DNA of 64,000 nt from Capitella teleta (Eukaryota > Annelida > Polychaeta > Capitellidae), in NCBI GenBank assembly GCA_000328365.1, contig KB296213.1, positions 137,695 to 201,694 on the forward strand. The letters are read 5' to 3'. Position 1 is the first letter of the stretch, and each line of letters starts with the position of its first letter. Positions 50,801 to 62,100 of the stretch are shown here, in pieces. A model generated the notes under the pieces. The model was not told where the DNA came from. It did no database searches and saw only the letters and a program-made list of their open reading frames with translations. The translations under genes and the position numbers were made by a program.

Positions 50801-53800
50801 TCTCCATAGAAACAAGGTCTTAGCATTCAATTGGCTTTCAGTCTTTAATCAGATGACTGAATTAACGAGAAAGTCGGATTACGCGGCTCAATGTATTAAG
50901 TGATTGAGAGATAGAACAGAATCCGCTGAGTTGCCCATTTGCTGACAATCTCCTTTTTCTTCCTTTTAGGCAAACCTTGACCAGCGGCTAGTGGAGAACA
51001 TGGTGCGCTCAGCCGTCGCCGGAGCCCTGCTCAACATGGCCCTCCCCTCGCATGGAGGCTTCCCTACGTTTTTCGCTGCCTCACATTTGAAGGCCAACGG
51101 AAGTGGTCCGTTACATAACCAGCAACAGCAACAACACTCTCAGGCAGCCATGGTGAGATGGCGACGCTCGTGTCACGTGTTGGGTCTACTCCTCGTGGAC
51201 AACTCATTAGAAAGCCACTCGTATTCTCACAATTTATTGAATTGAAGCAACTCAAGTTGCTCTTTTGAACGTAAACAAAAATTATCATGCAATCAAAATG
51301 TTAAAATTTTTGGTTCTGGAAATTTTGCTTTTAGTTCATGAAGTTTCTGCCGAGAAACAGAGAAATTGTTGTCCGTGAGGAGAGCCGCCTTTTCACCCGC
51401 ATGGCGTTTCAACCCCTCCATTGTTATGTTTTTGCCGAATGCGCTTGCTGTAGCGTTTCCATGACAACCCTTTAGGCCCAGCCACTCAGCATGCCCAGCC
51501 CTTCGCAGCACGGATCAGCCCGTCTGCGTCGCAACCAACATAAATCGCCCGTTCTGGGCACGCTCAGTCTTGTGAGTAGATCTGCACGGTCGTTTGGGGC
51601 TATTCCGTTCAGTGCACCGTCTTAGTTAAGAACTTTTCCGTTCACAAAATTATTAAGCGCGGATGATTAATATTCACAATATATGCAAATAAGCTTCTGC
51701 GATCCATCTTTTTAAGTGTTGTTTGTTTGTGCCTTTTTAACATTTTCAACAACTAACAATTTCTCGGCTGCAACTTTGTTCTCATTCTTTTGTAGGTTGG
51801 TTCTGTGTCCAACAACGCTCCCGTCAGTCGCTCCTCCACTCTTTCGTCCGTTCGAACCGTCGCCCCAACGCCCTCCCAACCCTGCTCCTCTCAATCCTCC
51901 AACTCCTCCTCCTCCACCTCCACCTCTACCTCCTCCTCCTCCTCCTCCACCTCCACCTCCACCTCCACCTCTTCCTCCACCTCTTCCTCCCCTTCTGTTT
52001 CGTCTGCAACTGTTACTGTTTTCGAACGGGAGGTTTCGGCCACATCCAAGTCGCGTCCAATTTGCCTGACCTCCCCATCCCTCCCTGATATGCCGGCCAT
52101 GTCCAGCGCCGTCTACCAGGGTGCCCCCCCTCGAAGTGCGTACATAAGCCCTGCTCGTCTGACTTCTTCGCCTTGCGAGCGTTACCCCACACACTCCATC
52201 ATGCTGGCAGCGAGGGAACCAGCGCCGCGTCCCCAATCGCTGCATGAGGTAAACGCTGCTTTCGATGTTCTCAATCTGGTTCTTGATGTCACTCAGCTGT
52301 TGTCCTTCCGGTGTTCAATGGCCCCTCCACCTCTTCTTTGCTGTTGTTCGGATTAATTGGTGTTGATTCATTGCTTGGTTTTCCCGCTGTATATTGACGC
52401 CTTCATTACCATTTTACGCAAATCAATCAGCATGTCGCAGCTATCGTTTCTATTGTATGTTGATGGTCAGTGCTCAAAGCAAATGTATTTTGACTTCAGA
52501 CAGCACGGGCATCTCGCGTGCATGAAGCTCCCATCCAGCCCTCGTCCATGACTCCAGTCAGCGCCGTGAGTACCTCGTTTCAGCCTGCCTCCTTCTCTCT
52601 CTCGCTCGCTCTCCTCTGAAGCTTCCACGACCGACACTGCTTCACTTTTTTGAGATTCACATTTCATGATATTCAACAGCATGCTTCATTTGCATAACTT
52701 TCTAAATTCTAATTGTCTCATTCTTTAATTATTAATATCTCCCTTATTTCCAATTCTAAAAAGCTTACTGAAAATTATGTCTGCGAAATCAATACCAGTA
52801 ACTACACCTCCTCTTACCCTTTCAGGCCCCAGGGTCTAAGTCACTCCAAGGTCGCCGTCTCCTTGTGAAGGTCATCAAGGCGAACGGACTGGGCGACAAA
52901 GACTTTGGTAATGAGCCTGGTAACTTTTGAGTTTTGTGTCTGCATTTTTCGTTTCACCTCCTTATCAAATTCCTCTTTTGCCTCGCTTCAAAATTCGTTC
53001 TTATTTGAGGATCTTCTTCTTGCTCACAGGGAACGCAGATCCATACTGCGTGGTGTTGTTGGACGAACCAATCCAGAAGCACACGACAAGTGTTGTTCGC
53101 AACACAGTCAATCCCTTCTGGGATGAACACTTTATTTTGTGAGTCGATTAATTCATGATTGCTCTTTGAATCGCAACAAACTTTTTTCTCTTTCCAGTTT
53201 CCTTGATGACTTGAGTCGTCAGGTTCAGTTCGAAGTCTACAGTCATGGTAAAGCCATCGAAGGTAACAAGTTTTTAATTATAGTTATAAAATGCCTCTTG
53301 ATTTCGCTTCCTCTGTAGATGAATTCATGGGCAGAGCATTCGTTCTGATGGATGAACTGCGTCGCATGCCAAGCAGCAGGCAGATTATCCCGCTGACTGG
53401 ACGACCCAGGGCGGCAACCTCCACCTCTGGTTCCATCACAGTTGAAGTACGCATTATCTTGCTCATTATCTCGCTTATATCTCGTTGTTTCAGTTCCTCT
53501 TCATGGAAGGTCCTCATGACTCACAAGTTTCACCAAAGAGACGAATCGAAACGTCACGCATGATGGTGGAAGGAGGTACAATGGTCACCACCACAACCAC
53601 AACAACAGAGAAGCCTAAAGACCACCAGATGCTCAACTCTCCCTTCCATCACGGTGAGATAACGGCGACTTTATGGCCGCCACGGGCGCCACTTACAGGC
53701 GACTGATGTGCAAGCGTTGTTTCTTAGACATGCCAAGCCAGATTGAGAAGACTGATTTACTCTCACGTGGCCCAGGAGGCGTTGGCTCCATGCAATCTGA

Positions 53801-56800
53801 TTACCCATACGCTCGCCAGTCCACTCTTGGCGCTCACGATGCTGCTCTCAACGCCTCTCAAGGTACGCGAAGCCTTTTTAAAGGTTTTTTTTTAAGTATT
53901 CATGATAACTAAGATCTTTTTAATTAATTTAAAAAATGATCAAACTAAAAAATTTCAGTCGGTCGGCCGAATCTCTCGCCAACGATCAGCATTACGGACA
54001 GCCACAGGGTACAATCTGTCTTAGATCTTCTGCGTTCACTAATCAATGAATGATAGTCTAAGCGAGGAGGCTCCTTCCGTGTTATCTCAGTAATTCATTC
54101 TTCTGAACACGCGAACGCCCCTCTTTGCTTGAGATGCCTGCTGATTCGGTTGTTGTGTTTAATCGCATGTCGTTTGTGTTGTGCAGGCTCCGGAGTGACT
54201 GAGGCCGCTTTGAGGGAGCTGGATGGAGCGCCCTCGCCCGTGCAGAAACCCAAGAGCACGACCCTCATCATTACCAGCGTTCAGAGGGTAAGGGGGGAGG
54301 GTGACGATGTGTAGTCTCTACGTGCGACCGTTGCTATGTTCCGTGTGAAATTTGTCCCGCTTCTACTTCTACGTGTCACATATCTGAATTAACTAAGATT
54401 TTTTATTGTCTATCTCTCTGAATTTTTGTCAGAAAGTATTTTTTTTTGTGGTCATATCATTATATAAATTGTGTTTGAAATTAATTAAGTGTTTTTGTTG
54501 AATATGAATTGTTATTGGTGAATCAGTACAACCGAAAATTGTGTTTTTTATATTGTTCAATCATTGGGGAATTCATGAGGAAGGTAATGTTTCTTCGTTA
54601 GGATGTTTTTCCTCTCGTTAGGGGTGTGTTAGGTTTCGGCGTTTATTTGCTGTTAATGTAGCATGTCTCCTTTTGGTTTTCACTCTGTAAATTTCGTACA
54701 TAACGCACTATTTAAATTTAGTATAAAATCAAGATATTTAAACACATTTCATTCCCAGAATATGTATTCGGTGGAGCCAATTCATAAGTTTGCGTTTCAT
54801 AAGGCTTTGTTTTAAATTTAACGCTGTGATCTTGTGCTAGCAACATGGAGGCATTGCCATAGCAACATGTATTTCCATACCCTCCCGCAGCACACGATCC
54901 TGGCAGTTTCTTTATCTGAATTTGGTGTGTTTCTTTGCGTTGTTGTGTTAACTGCACTAACCCTCCGTTTTGTGTGTTTTCTCTTAGGACTCTTCCACTC
55001 TGCCGAGTATTCAGGTACCAAATGCATCAAACACCTTTGTCTATTTTGCTTTCTATTTTTACAAATGGCCAACTTCTCTAGTTTACACTTTCCAATTTTT
55101 CGCCATATTTCTTTGATTCTGTGAAATAATATATTTTTCGTCCACAGACAAATGACTTGTCTCCTTATGACGATGGAGGTAGGGACGATGACAGCATGCG
55201 AGCATCAGTCTCCACGCTTTTGGATGATCCCTCCCCTCCCCCGCCAATGCGTAAACCTAGAGGTATGCCTTCCCTCACTAATTCCTCACTCTCCATAAAC
55301 GACTATCTCTTTGATTTTCGCGCAAAATAAAATCCAGAACGGCAGGGATGTTTGGTTGCTTAAATTGATTGCAATTTCAAGCATGATTTTGTTTTTCTGC
55401 TAGTAATTAATTATTCGCTTTTTCACTCATCTCATTGCATAATTATTTCTGGCTTCATCGAATCCTTTCATCACAGATTCGATTCCCCATTAACGCTTGA
55501 GATTTTGGAGTCATATTAATTCAGCAGCCAACATTTCTCCTCGGTTGTGGAATAATATATCAATTGTACACAATTATTTCTGCTCTGTGAACTAGCAAGC
55601 GACACTGAAGGCAGTGATGGTATATCTTTTTATTTCTCATTTCTCATTTCACATCCACTGAATAGTTCATGGCTTAGTGCGCACTTTTGTTATTTACAGT
55701 GCTGGGCAAATATTGGTTGTCAATAAAAATGAATGTAAGGCAATGATCGAATCTGAATATTGAGAAAAATTTATTCCTTGTGGGACTCTGTGTAGAGGTA
55801 AATTAATCACCTGCATCAAGGTAATCAGGTGCTTAGGATGAAGATCAGAGAAGGATGCTCTTATGTAACTCTAAAGAGTCGACAAAAATGCAGGGTTATT
55901 ATGGAAGATGCTGACAGTGTATTGTGTCATTTTTAATTATCAATTGGAACACATACTATCAAAGAAACAAGATCAATTTTATGAATTCTGCATATCTCTG
56001 TTTTTATATTGGGAACATTTCAATATTTGCTCATCACTAGTGATTGCAGAGTACATTGATATCTCTTCTCTTAGCTTTGTGGTAGGTTTTCTTGCTTCTT
56101 CTCTCTTCTTTTTTTTTCTTTTATCTTTTCTTTTCATTTCTCTTTTCTATTTTATTCTCTTTTATTCTTTGGTAGAGTTCTCTATTTTGTATTTTTTTCC
56201 CAGGAAGTTCCAATAAGGAATGACGAACCTTGATGTTCTCTTCCATACTGTTTTTCATCATATATTCACTCCAGATGGTTTTCTGTTATGCGTGTATTCA
56301 CAACACACGCCCCTTGTTTTTTATGACCCGTGAACGCAATCTGCCAGGACTTCCCAGGTGTTCTCAATTCCCTATCAGGGCAAATATTTGCTTCCTTGGA
56401 AAATTATTGCTTTCTCCCTCTCATACTTTTATATCATTGTTCCTTTAAGAGGTTTTAAATCTTTTATGATGTGAATTTTATTATTTACGACTTGAAACCC
56501 AAATTAATATTTCAATCTCACAGACTCCTTTTATTTATTGTTATTTATTTTTTATTTCCAGCAGAAGTTAAGAAATCCAAGTCGTTTGCGTCAACCCTGA
56601 AGAAGCGATTTGCTCGGCCGAAGAAGTCTCGATCGCAGAGCGCAGACAGGGCACAGACTTCGTCCCTGCGCGAAGGAAGTCTCCTCAAACCACCGTCTCA
56701 CCAGCAGCAGCAGCAGCAGCATAGGACCGATGGTAACACTGACCCCCCGCTCCAAACACACATGCAATTTGCTTCCAGATGACCTTGACCAAGGGGAATT

Positions 56801-57101
56801 CGCTGATGGCCGCATGCGCAAGTCAAGGTCGCACTCCTTCAGTTCAAGTCTTCGCAAATTATTCAAAGGCGGCAAGAAAGGAAGCGGACGTAAGGATGCC
56901 TCGCGCGAAAGCTCACTCTCACGCCTCTCTGGCCGAAACGATGCCTCACGTGAGGGATCAATCGGCATCCAGAATTCCCCCGACATGTCGTACAACAACC
57001 GCGACCTTCGACACAGCACCCCGACCCCTGATTATGACCAAAGTAATTACCCATACAGTATGTCAGTGCCCCAGGGCGCATCTCCGCTGTACGACCACTG
57101 A
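44840..57101 (+). CDS. C2CD2L: C2CD2/C2CD2L (TMEM24)-family SMP/C2 lipid-transfer protein
   Basis: Exons: 44840-45223, 48652-48750, 48811-48930, 50660-50761, 50970-51152, 51476-51571, 51796-52248, 52500-52565, 52826-52907, 53030-53138, 53198-53262, 53319-53446, 53494-53653, 53728-53862, then either 53959-54008 or 54187-54287, 54988-55014, 55148-55262, 55596-55619, 56562-56732, 56779-57101. Length 980 aa, or 963 with the other exon. One N-terminal TM helix (~44-67) anchors it in the ER. An SMP lipid-binding domain (~90-300) follows, then Ser/Pro-rich linker, a C2 domain (~511-640, GRRLLVKVIKANGLG and NADPYCVVLL), and a basic Ser-rich tail (KKSKSFASTLKKRFARPKK and SHSFSSSLRKLFKGGKKG). Vertebrate TMEM24 moves phosphatidylinositol at ER-plasma membrane contacts; its basic tail docks on the plasma membrane and is released by PKC phosphorylation. 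The tail here fits that. The start ATG is in a strong GGCCATGG context. Confidence 0.92.
45224..48651 (+). other. C2CD2L intron 1, 3.4 kb
   Basis: A GT-AG intron with no recognised coding sequence. An AAG/GAA-rich run lies near 46379-46397. TGTACA words cluster at about 46215-46280 and 46410-46450. An X-box palindrome lies at 47260-47273 and an X-box-like word at about 48240. GC-balanced islands lie at about 46.69-46.97 and 47.2-48.06 kb, with short poly-C/G runs. The islands may be regulatory. Confidence 0.5.
48931..50659 (+). other. C2CD2L intron 3, 1.7 kb
   Basis: A GT-AG intron. It holds an NRF-1-like palindrome (49556-49566) and a GC-balanced island (about 50.04-50.42 kb). Open frames in it are short and not conserved-looking. 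Confidence 0.5.
53959..54008 (+). CDS. C2CD2L alternative exon a (predicted mutually exclusive)
   Basis: 50 nt, entry phase 1 and exit phase 0, encoding VGRPNLSPTISITDSHR. It has a good acceptor (AATTTCAG) and donor (AGG|GTACAA). It cannot be joined to the next exon in frame because that exon also needs entry phase 1. Its end, SPTISITDSHR, resembles the end of exon b. Confidence 0.6.
54187..54287 (+). CDS. C2CD2L alternative exon b (predicted mutually exclusive)
   Basis: 101 nt, entry phase 1 and exit phase 0, starting GSGVTEAALRE and ending KSTTLIITSVQR. Acceptor TTGTGCAG, donor AGG|GTAAGG. It has the same phases as exon a and a similar final motif, so transcripts should contain one or the other. 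Confidence 0.7.
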
Positions 57102-57986
57102 GGGGTGTGCGCGTGTGCATTGAGACAGCGTGTGTGTGCGTGACGTGTGTGCTTTTCTTTGATACAATCTTCTTCTTCAACAGCTTTTCTTCTATTTGTC
57201 GTTAGCGATTTTATTGCTTTTCTGTTTTTTAAATGTTCAAAAATAGAGTTCTTTAAATGTGTTCATTGATCATTATGGAAAAGACTTTTCATTCTTCCAG
57301 TTATAATATATTTAATATCTTATATTTGCACTTAAATTACACATAAATTATATGAGGCCTAGTCAGAATAATGAGTCTCCTCACTCAACACCTGTCTTAT
57401 CTCGAGTATCTCACTACTATCTCATGACTGAAATCTCACATTGTTGGTTCTATGCAACATCTGTTATTCTTCTTGAAACACAAACAATCTTGTTTTTTTG
57501 ACATTTGTTAATAATGTTATTTCTCTTCTTTATCTTTTGTTATTGTACGCAAATGTTGCACATAATTAATTTTTTTTCTTTTTACTTTGTCTTAATTTTA
57601 TTCTCGTTGATATTTTGATATTGTCCACAAACGTGATAGTAGTTTATTGAGTAATTAGTTAATCAATTCATACGTGAAATTGTTTCCTTTTAAATATATA
57701 ACAGAGGCCCCCAAAAAAGAGGAAAATTGTAGCAATTTATAAATGCTCAAAAGATGTATTCAAAGTTGTTAAGAAAAATAACAGAATCAAGTGTTAAGCC
57801 AATTTTTACAAGAATGCAGAACAAGAAACGTTGATAATTGTAGTTCTATTCAGTGATTACTTTCTAAGTTTTTTTTGTTTTTTTTTCTCATAAAAAAAAA
57901 GACTCGATTAAAACATCACAGAATCATGTTTTTTGTTGCTCTTCAATACAACGCCATCTTCCCTTGGACTCACAATGATTTTGCAG

Positions 57987-58030
57987 ATCCGGAAGACGTC
58001 CACACTCTGGTGCCTAAGTATCCAGCATGA
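57987..58030 (+). CDS. Possible alternative terminal exon of C2CD2L
   Basis: Acceptor TGATTTTGCAG (to 57986) is followed, in entry phase 1, by an open frame of 14 whole codons reading PEDVHTLVPKYPA and a TGA at 58028. Phase 1 is what a donor within the last main exon would supply (CAA A|GTAATT, about 57041). It would also fit the phase-1 ends of exons 55148-55262, 55596-55619 and 56562-56732. It would swap the C-terminal end of the protein. No other nearby gene would use it. Confidence 0.4.
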
Positions 58031-58269
58031 ACTCCTGTGAGCAATTCACGATAATCCAATCTGTAGAAAAATATATTCAAATCACGTATTTGTTTTTAAT
58101 CTGTTTTTATCTTTACAATTCTAACCAAATCGTGATCAACTTTGATTGGATCATAATTCAGGAAAATGGTACGAAACCTGCCCTTGTGTAACTGAAATCA
58201 TAAAGCACTTTTCATGTCCAGTCCGAAAGAATTTGGAGACCAAAGTTCATTTACCAGTCCGTAGTGACA

Positions 58270-58598
58270 AACTCATGCACAGTACACCGTGACCATGGTG
58301 ACAGGCATGGTGGGGTTTCACAGCTCCACCCAACCCGTTCGGGTGATTGGGGCATCAGGGTTTTGGCAGTATATTTATCTTAAATCCCAAGGGTTCTTTA
58401 TCCTGCAGTAGTACACAGCACCTGGTCTTGTTACACAGTTGGGCAGCTCAGTTCCCGCATAATTTAATTAAAGAATTACAATTATAATTCACAATCATCG
58501 CTAGTGGTCCGATTGGGTCTCGAACCCGGGACCTCGACATCCACGGTCGGCATAGGATTGCAGTCAGCCGGTCAAACCGACTGAGTTATTCTGTGAAC
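58270..58598 (-). mobile_element. tRNA-derived SINE-like element
   Basis: On the - strand the head resembles a tRNA: A-box region TAACTCAGTCGGTTTGACC (58588-58570) and B box GGGTTCGAGACCC (58527-58515). An unrelated body follows toward lower coordinates (ACTGAGCTGCCCAACTGTG, then AAGAACCCTTGGGA). The right edge is sharp; the left edge is a guess. The head differs from that of the element at 31.5 kb, so it is a separate family. Confidence 0.6.
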
Positions 58599-58611
58599 TT
58601 TTGGCGGGAAA
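58599..58611. promoter_or_regulatory. E2F-type site upstream of DNMT3
   Basis: TTTTGGCGGGAAA is a near-ideal E2F/DP binding word, about 500 bp upstream of the first DNMT3 coding frame and just outside the SINE-like head. E2F sites commonly drive S-phase expression of chromatin and replication genes. Confidence 0.45.
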
Positions 58612-59115
58612 CCTGCAGCCCAGGGTGCTCATCAACCACAGGGTCTCTCCGTGCCGTTTCCATAGACACGCATCTTTGTCCACGAACATCTTGCCCTCGA
58701 CAAAACTGAGTGTTCAGCTTCCACCTCGGCGAATCCAACTCGTTCTTGGCGCTGATATCGACCTCTAAGGTGCGTAGCGGCCAAGCGTGATATCTTTCAT
58801 TCGTTTACGGTGCGTTATTCTGTACTTACAAAATGTTAGAGAAAGTTGTAATCGTAAGTCATAACGCACTCAATTTGGACTCTCGATCATAACGTTTTCG
58901 CGGGGAAAGAAAGGACCATAGCCACCTTGATTGTTACCTCAGTCGGTGTATCGGAGGTAAAGGTCCTCTGATCGAGGTCCTGATCAGCACTGGCGTTATG
59001 ATTGAATGATTTAATTACTGCACATTGACCTAGTGCCACTATTACATGTGGTATTCAATATTGAATCAAAAACTCGAAACTATTTTTGTTGATTCAATTT
59101 TCTGCCTCAAGAACA

Positions 59116-62100
59116 ATGACGCTTTTCCGAAGCAAAGACCGTGGTAGGAAAAGAAAACTTCCGGAAATCAAACACTACAGCCTCCGAGAGAGAAAAGTGA
59201 AGAAAAAAGAGAAGAGAGAAATAGAAGAAAAACAGGAAGAAAGAAAAGATGTGAAAAAAATCAAGAAAGAGAAGAAAATAAGAGAATCACCAAAGAAATT
59301 CAAAGCGATGCAAAGTCTGATTACAAAGGTTTGCATCCTGATATGATTCTCAAAGAATTCTATGATTTACTTGAGCAGGAAACTCGGATTGTGGGGGCGT
59401 TAATTTGGTGCAGATTTGGAAGACGTATGTGGCCAGGAATGTTGATTGAGGGTTCTCTTGTTGGGAGACCTCCGTCCGCTGTCAACACAGAGTGGGTTTT
59501 CTGGTTTGGGGAGGGCACAGTTTCCCAGGTATATCTCATATTTGTTATTTCAATGTGAAGACTCTCCAATGTTGACAGATGGATGCTTCTGCCATGAGGC
59601 CGTTCATCGCATCTTTCAGAGACCATTATGATCCAAAATATCTATCGAAATCTTATGAGCGCAGCATCCAGGAGGCTGTTAGGGTGAGTTTGATATAATC
59701 AGGGAATACCCTATTGTCCCGGTTAAGAACCACACCCCCTAATTACAACCCTACCCCACCTTTTTCAAACAAAGTATTGCGCATACACCCCCTCTAGCTA
59801 GCACCAAGTAATTTTTCCCAGCAATTACAGTTCCCAATTTCTTCCTTTAACCATTAATGCCAGAGAAGCAAGCATAACTGCAGAAGACAGTATCAACATG
59901 ATGATGAACTTATTCTGAACTAGTTGCTTACATTTATGGGAAGTTTCAAAAAGCAACGCACATGACAACCTGCCGCTTGTCAATTTCAGGAAGAGGCAAA
60001 TTCCTTACCACCGCAGAATTTTTTTTTCCCCAACTGCATGAGCCAACTGTTCTAAGCATTGCATAACTATGGGCCACCTGCTGACATTCTTCCCGCTCGT
60101 TTAGGCGATGTTTGTGGAGTGGGGTTGCATTCAGAGTCAACCTGCTCTCAGCCTCTGTCTTAGCGCACTGCGGTTGTAGCTGAGACAATGCAGTGTGATG
60201 AATTTCTTCTCTGGATAGGTCTGTGCTCAAAGGGCAGGAAAATGCAGATCGAGTGCAAGTGATCTGCTTGAATGGGCGGAGAGAGGGTTCCGTGGAAGCG
60301 CAAGTGGCCCTCTGCATGGTGAGAATGAAGTCAGTGATCACGAAATCTTAGCTCAATTATTGCAGACGATAAATCCATTCCTGAGTGGATATCTGCAAGG
60401 TTGGAAAAACTGAAAAAGTGGGCGCAAGATATTTCGACTGATGATGACGATGACGAGGAGGAAGAGGATGAAGATGGAGGAGATGAGGAGGAGGAAGAGG
60501 AGGAGGAAGAGGAGGAGGCGGATCAGAGACCGCTGCGGTCAGAAACTTACGAGAAAGAAAGTACGAATTATTTTTCAGTTTCACATGTTTCCTTTTACTC
60601 TTTTCTCAGAGGAAATTTGGGATCGCGTGCGAGATGGCTCATTTTCTGTTACGGGTGAGTTCATGCTGGAAATGAAAATGTGAAAAATGCTTCATGCAGT
60701 TGCTGGCATTTGTTGTTTCCAGACGTGTGCATATCTTGTGGGGGTACCAATGAAGTAACACACTGTCATCCCTTCTTTATTGGCGGCCATTGCGCATCAT
60801 GCAAGGTAACCATGGCAACACAATTCTCAATATCACTGATTCTTTATTAAATGCAGCAAGACTTTGAGGAATCCCTGTTCCTCTATGGCAGTGACAACAT
60901 CTCGGTGAGTCACTGTGGTTCTGGGTTCAACTAAATGACAAGATTTTCAGATGTACTGCGCTGTGTGTAGCAACGCCGGATCCATGTTCATCTGTAGCCA
61001 AGAGTCATGCAATCGGTAGGACACGATGCATCCAAACACATGTATTAATGTATTTGCGTAGGGTTTTCTGCCACGGGTGCATACGTACCCTTGTGAATGA
61101 TGATGAGCTGAGTCGGGTATCAGACCAAGCCACCTGGAATTGCTACCTGTGTTCCCCGAATCAAATTATTCATCGTTCGTTGATTCAAGTTCAGGAAGAT
61201 TGGTATCAGCAAATGATTGGTTTATTCTTCAAGGAAGCTGGCATCAAACCGGTCTGTATGTTCACGCTATAATTGCTCCATCTGACTACAAATCAATCCA
61301 GATGCCCAAGGATTGGAATGTCAAGCGTCCTCTGCGTGTCTTGTCTCTTTTTGATGGCATTGGCACCGGTTGGTCTTCAAAAATACGAAACATGTTCAAA
61401 GGTGTCAGCTATTCTTCTCACCTCAGGGAAGTTGGTCCTTGACCTTCTGGGCTTTGAGGTTGAGGCGTACTTTGCAAGTGAGGTCAATCCGGATTGCTTG
61501 CGCCTCACTGAGGTCAGACATCCAGCAATAAAACAATTAGGAGACGTCACAATGCTAACAGCAGAAAAAGTATTCTTAATACCTGCTTGTTTCATTCTAT
61601 TAATTTTTTACATTTTTAGCTGGTAGAAATTGCACCAATTGACCTCGTTATCGGTGGTTCTCCTTGCCAGGATTTCTCAATTGTGAATCCGCTGCGCAAA
61701 GGCCTTATGGGTAGGGTGTCTGTGGTTATACCATGGTTATACCATGGTTTTAGCATCTGACATTAACCCACAGGTGACGCAGGACTTTTGTTCTTTGACT
61801 TCTATCGCATTTTGAATGAACTTCAAAGTCTGCAACAGGCGAACCGACCACTCTTCTTTCTCTATGAAAACGTCGCTTCAATGAACAAAGAGACCAAAGC
61901 CGTCATGACTCGCTTCTTCAAGGTCAAGGTTACAATTACTGTCCATTTGCTGACCATCTATTCTTTACTCCACAGAGGCAGCCAAATGTCTGGGATGCCA
62001 TCAACTTCACAGCCCAGCGGCGTAAACGATATTTCTGGGGAAATATTCCTGGTCTCAAGGGGTTGGTTATAGTCATACGTAACAAATGCTTGCATGTTTA

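Larger units (their letters stand above)
57102..58998. other. C2CD2L 3' region and DNMT3 upstream region
   Basis: AT-rich sequence after the C2CD2L stop, with TG-rich sequence at 57102-57150 and many T/A runs. It contains a possible alternative last exon (57987-58030), a SINE-like repeat (about 58270-58598) and an E2F-type site (58599-58611). The DNMT3 promoter probably lies at about 58.6-59.1 kb. Confidence 0.5.

Noticed and set aside
51712-52245. Antisense Gly-rich and alternative Pro-rich frames at 51.7-52.3 kb
   Set aside because: Shadows of the Ser-rich C2CD2L exon, which alone has matching splice sites and phase.
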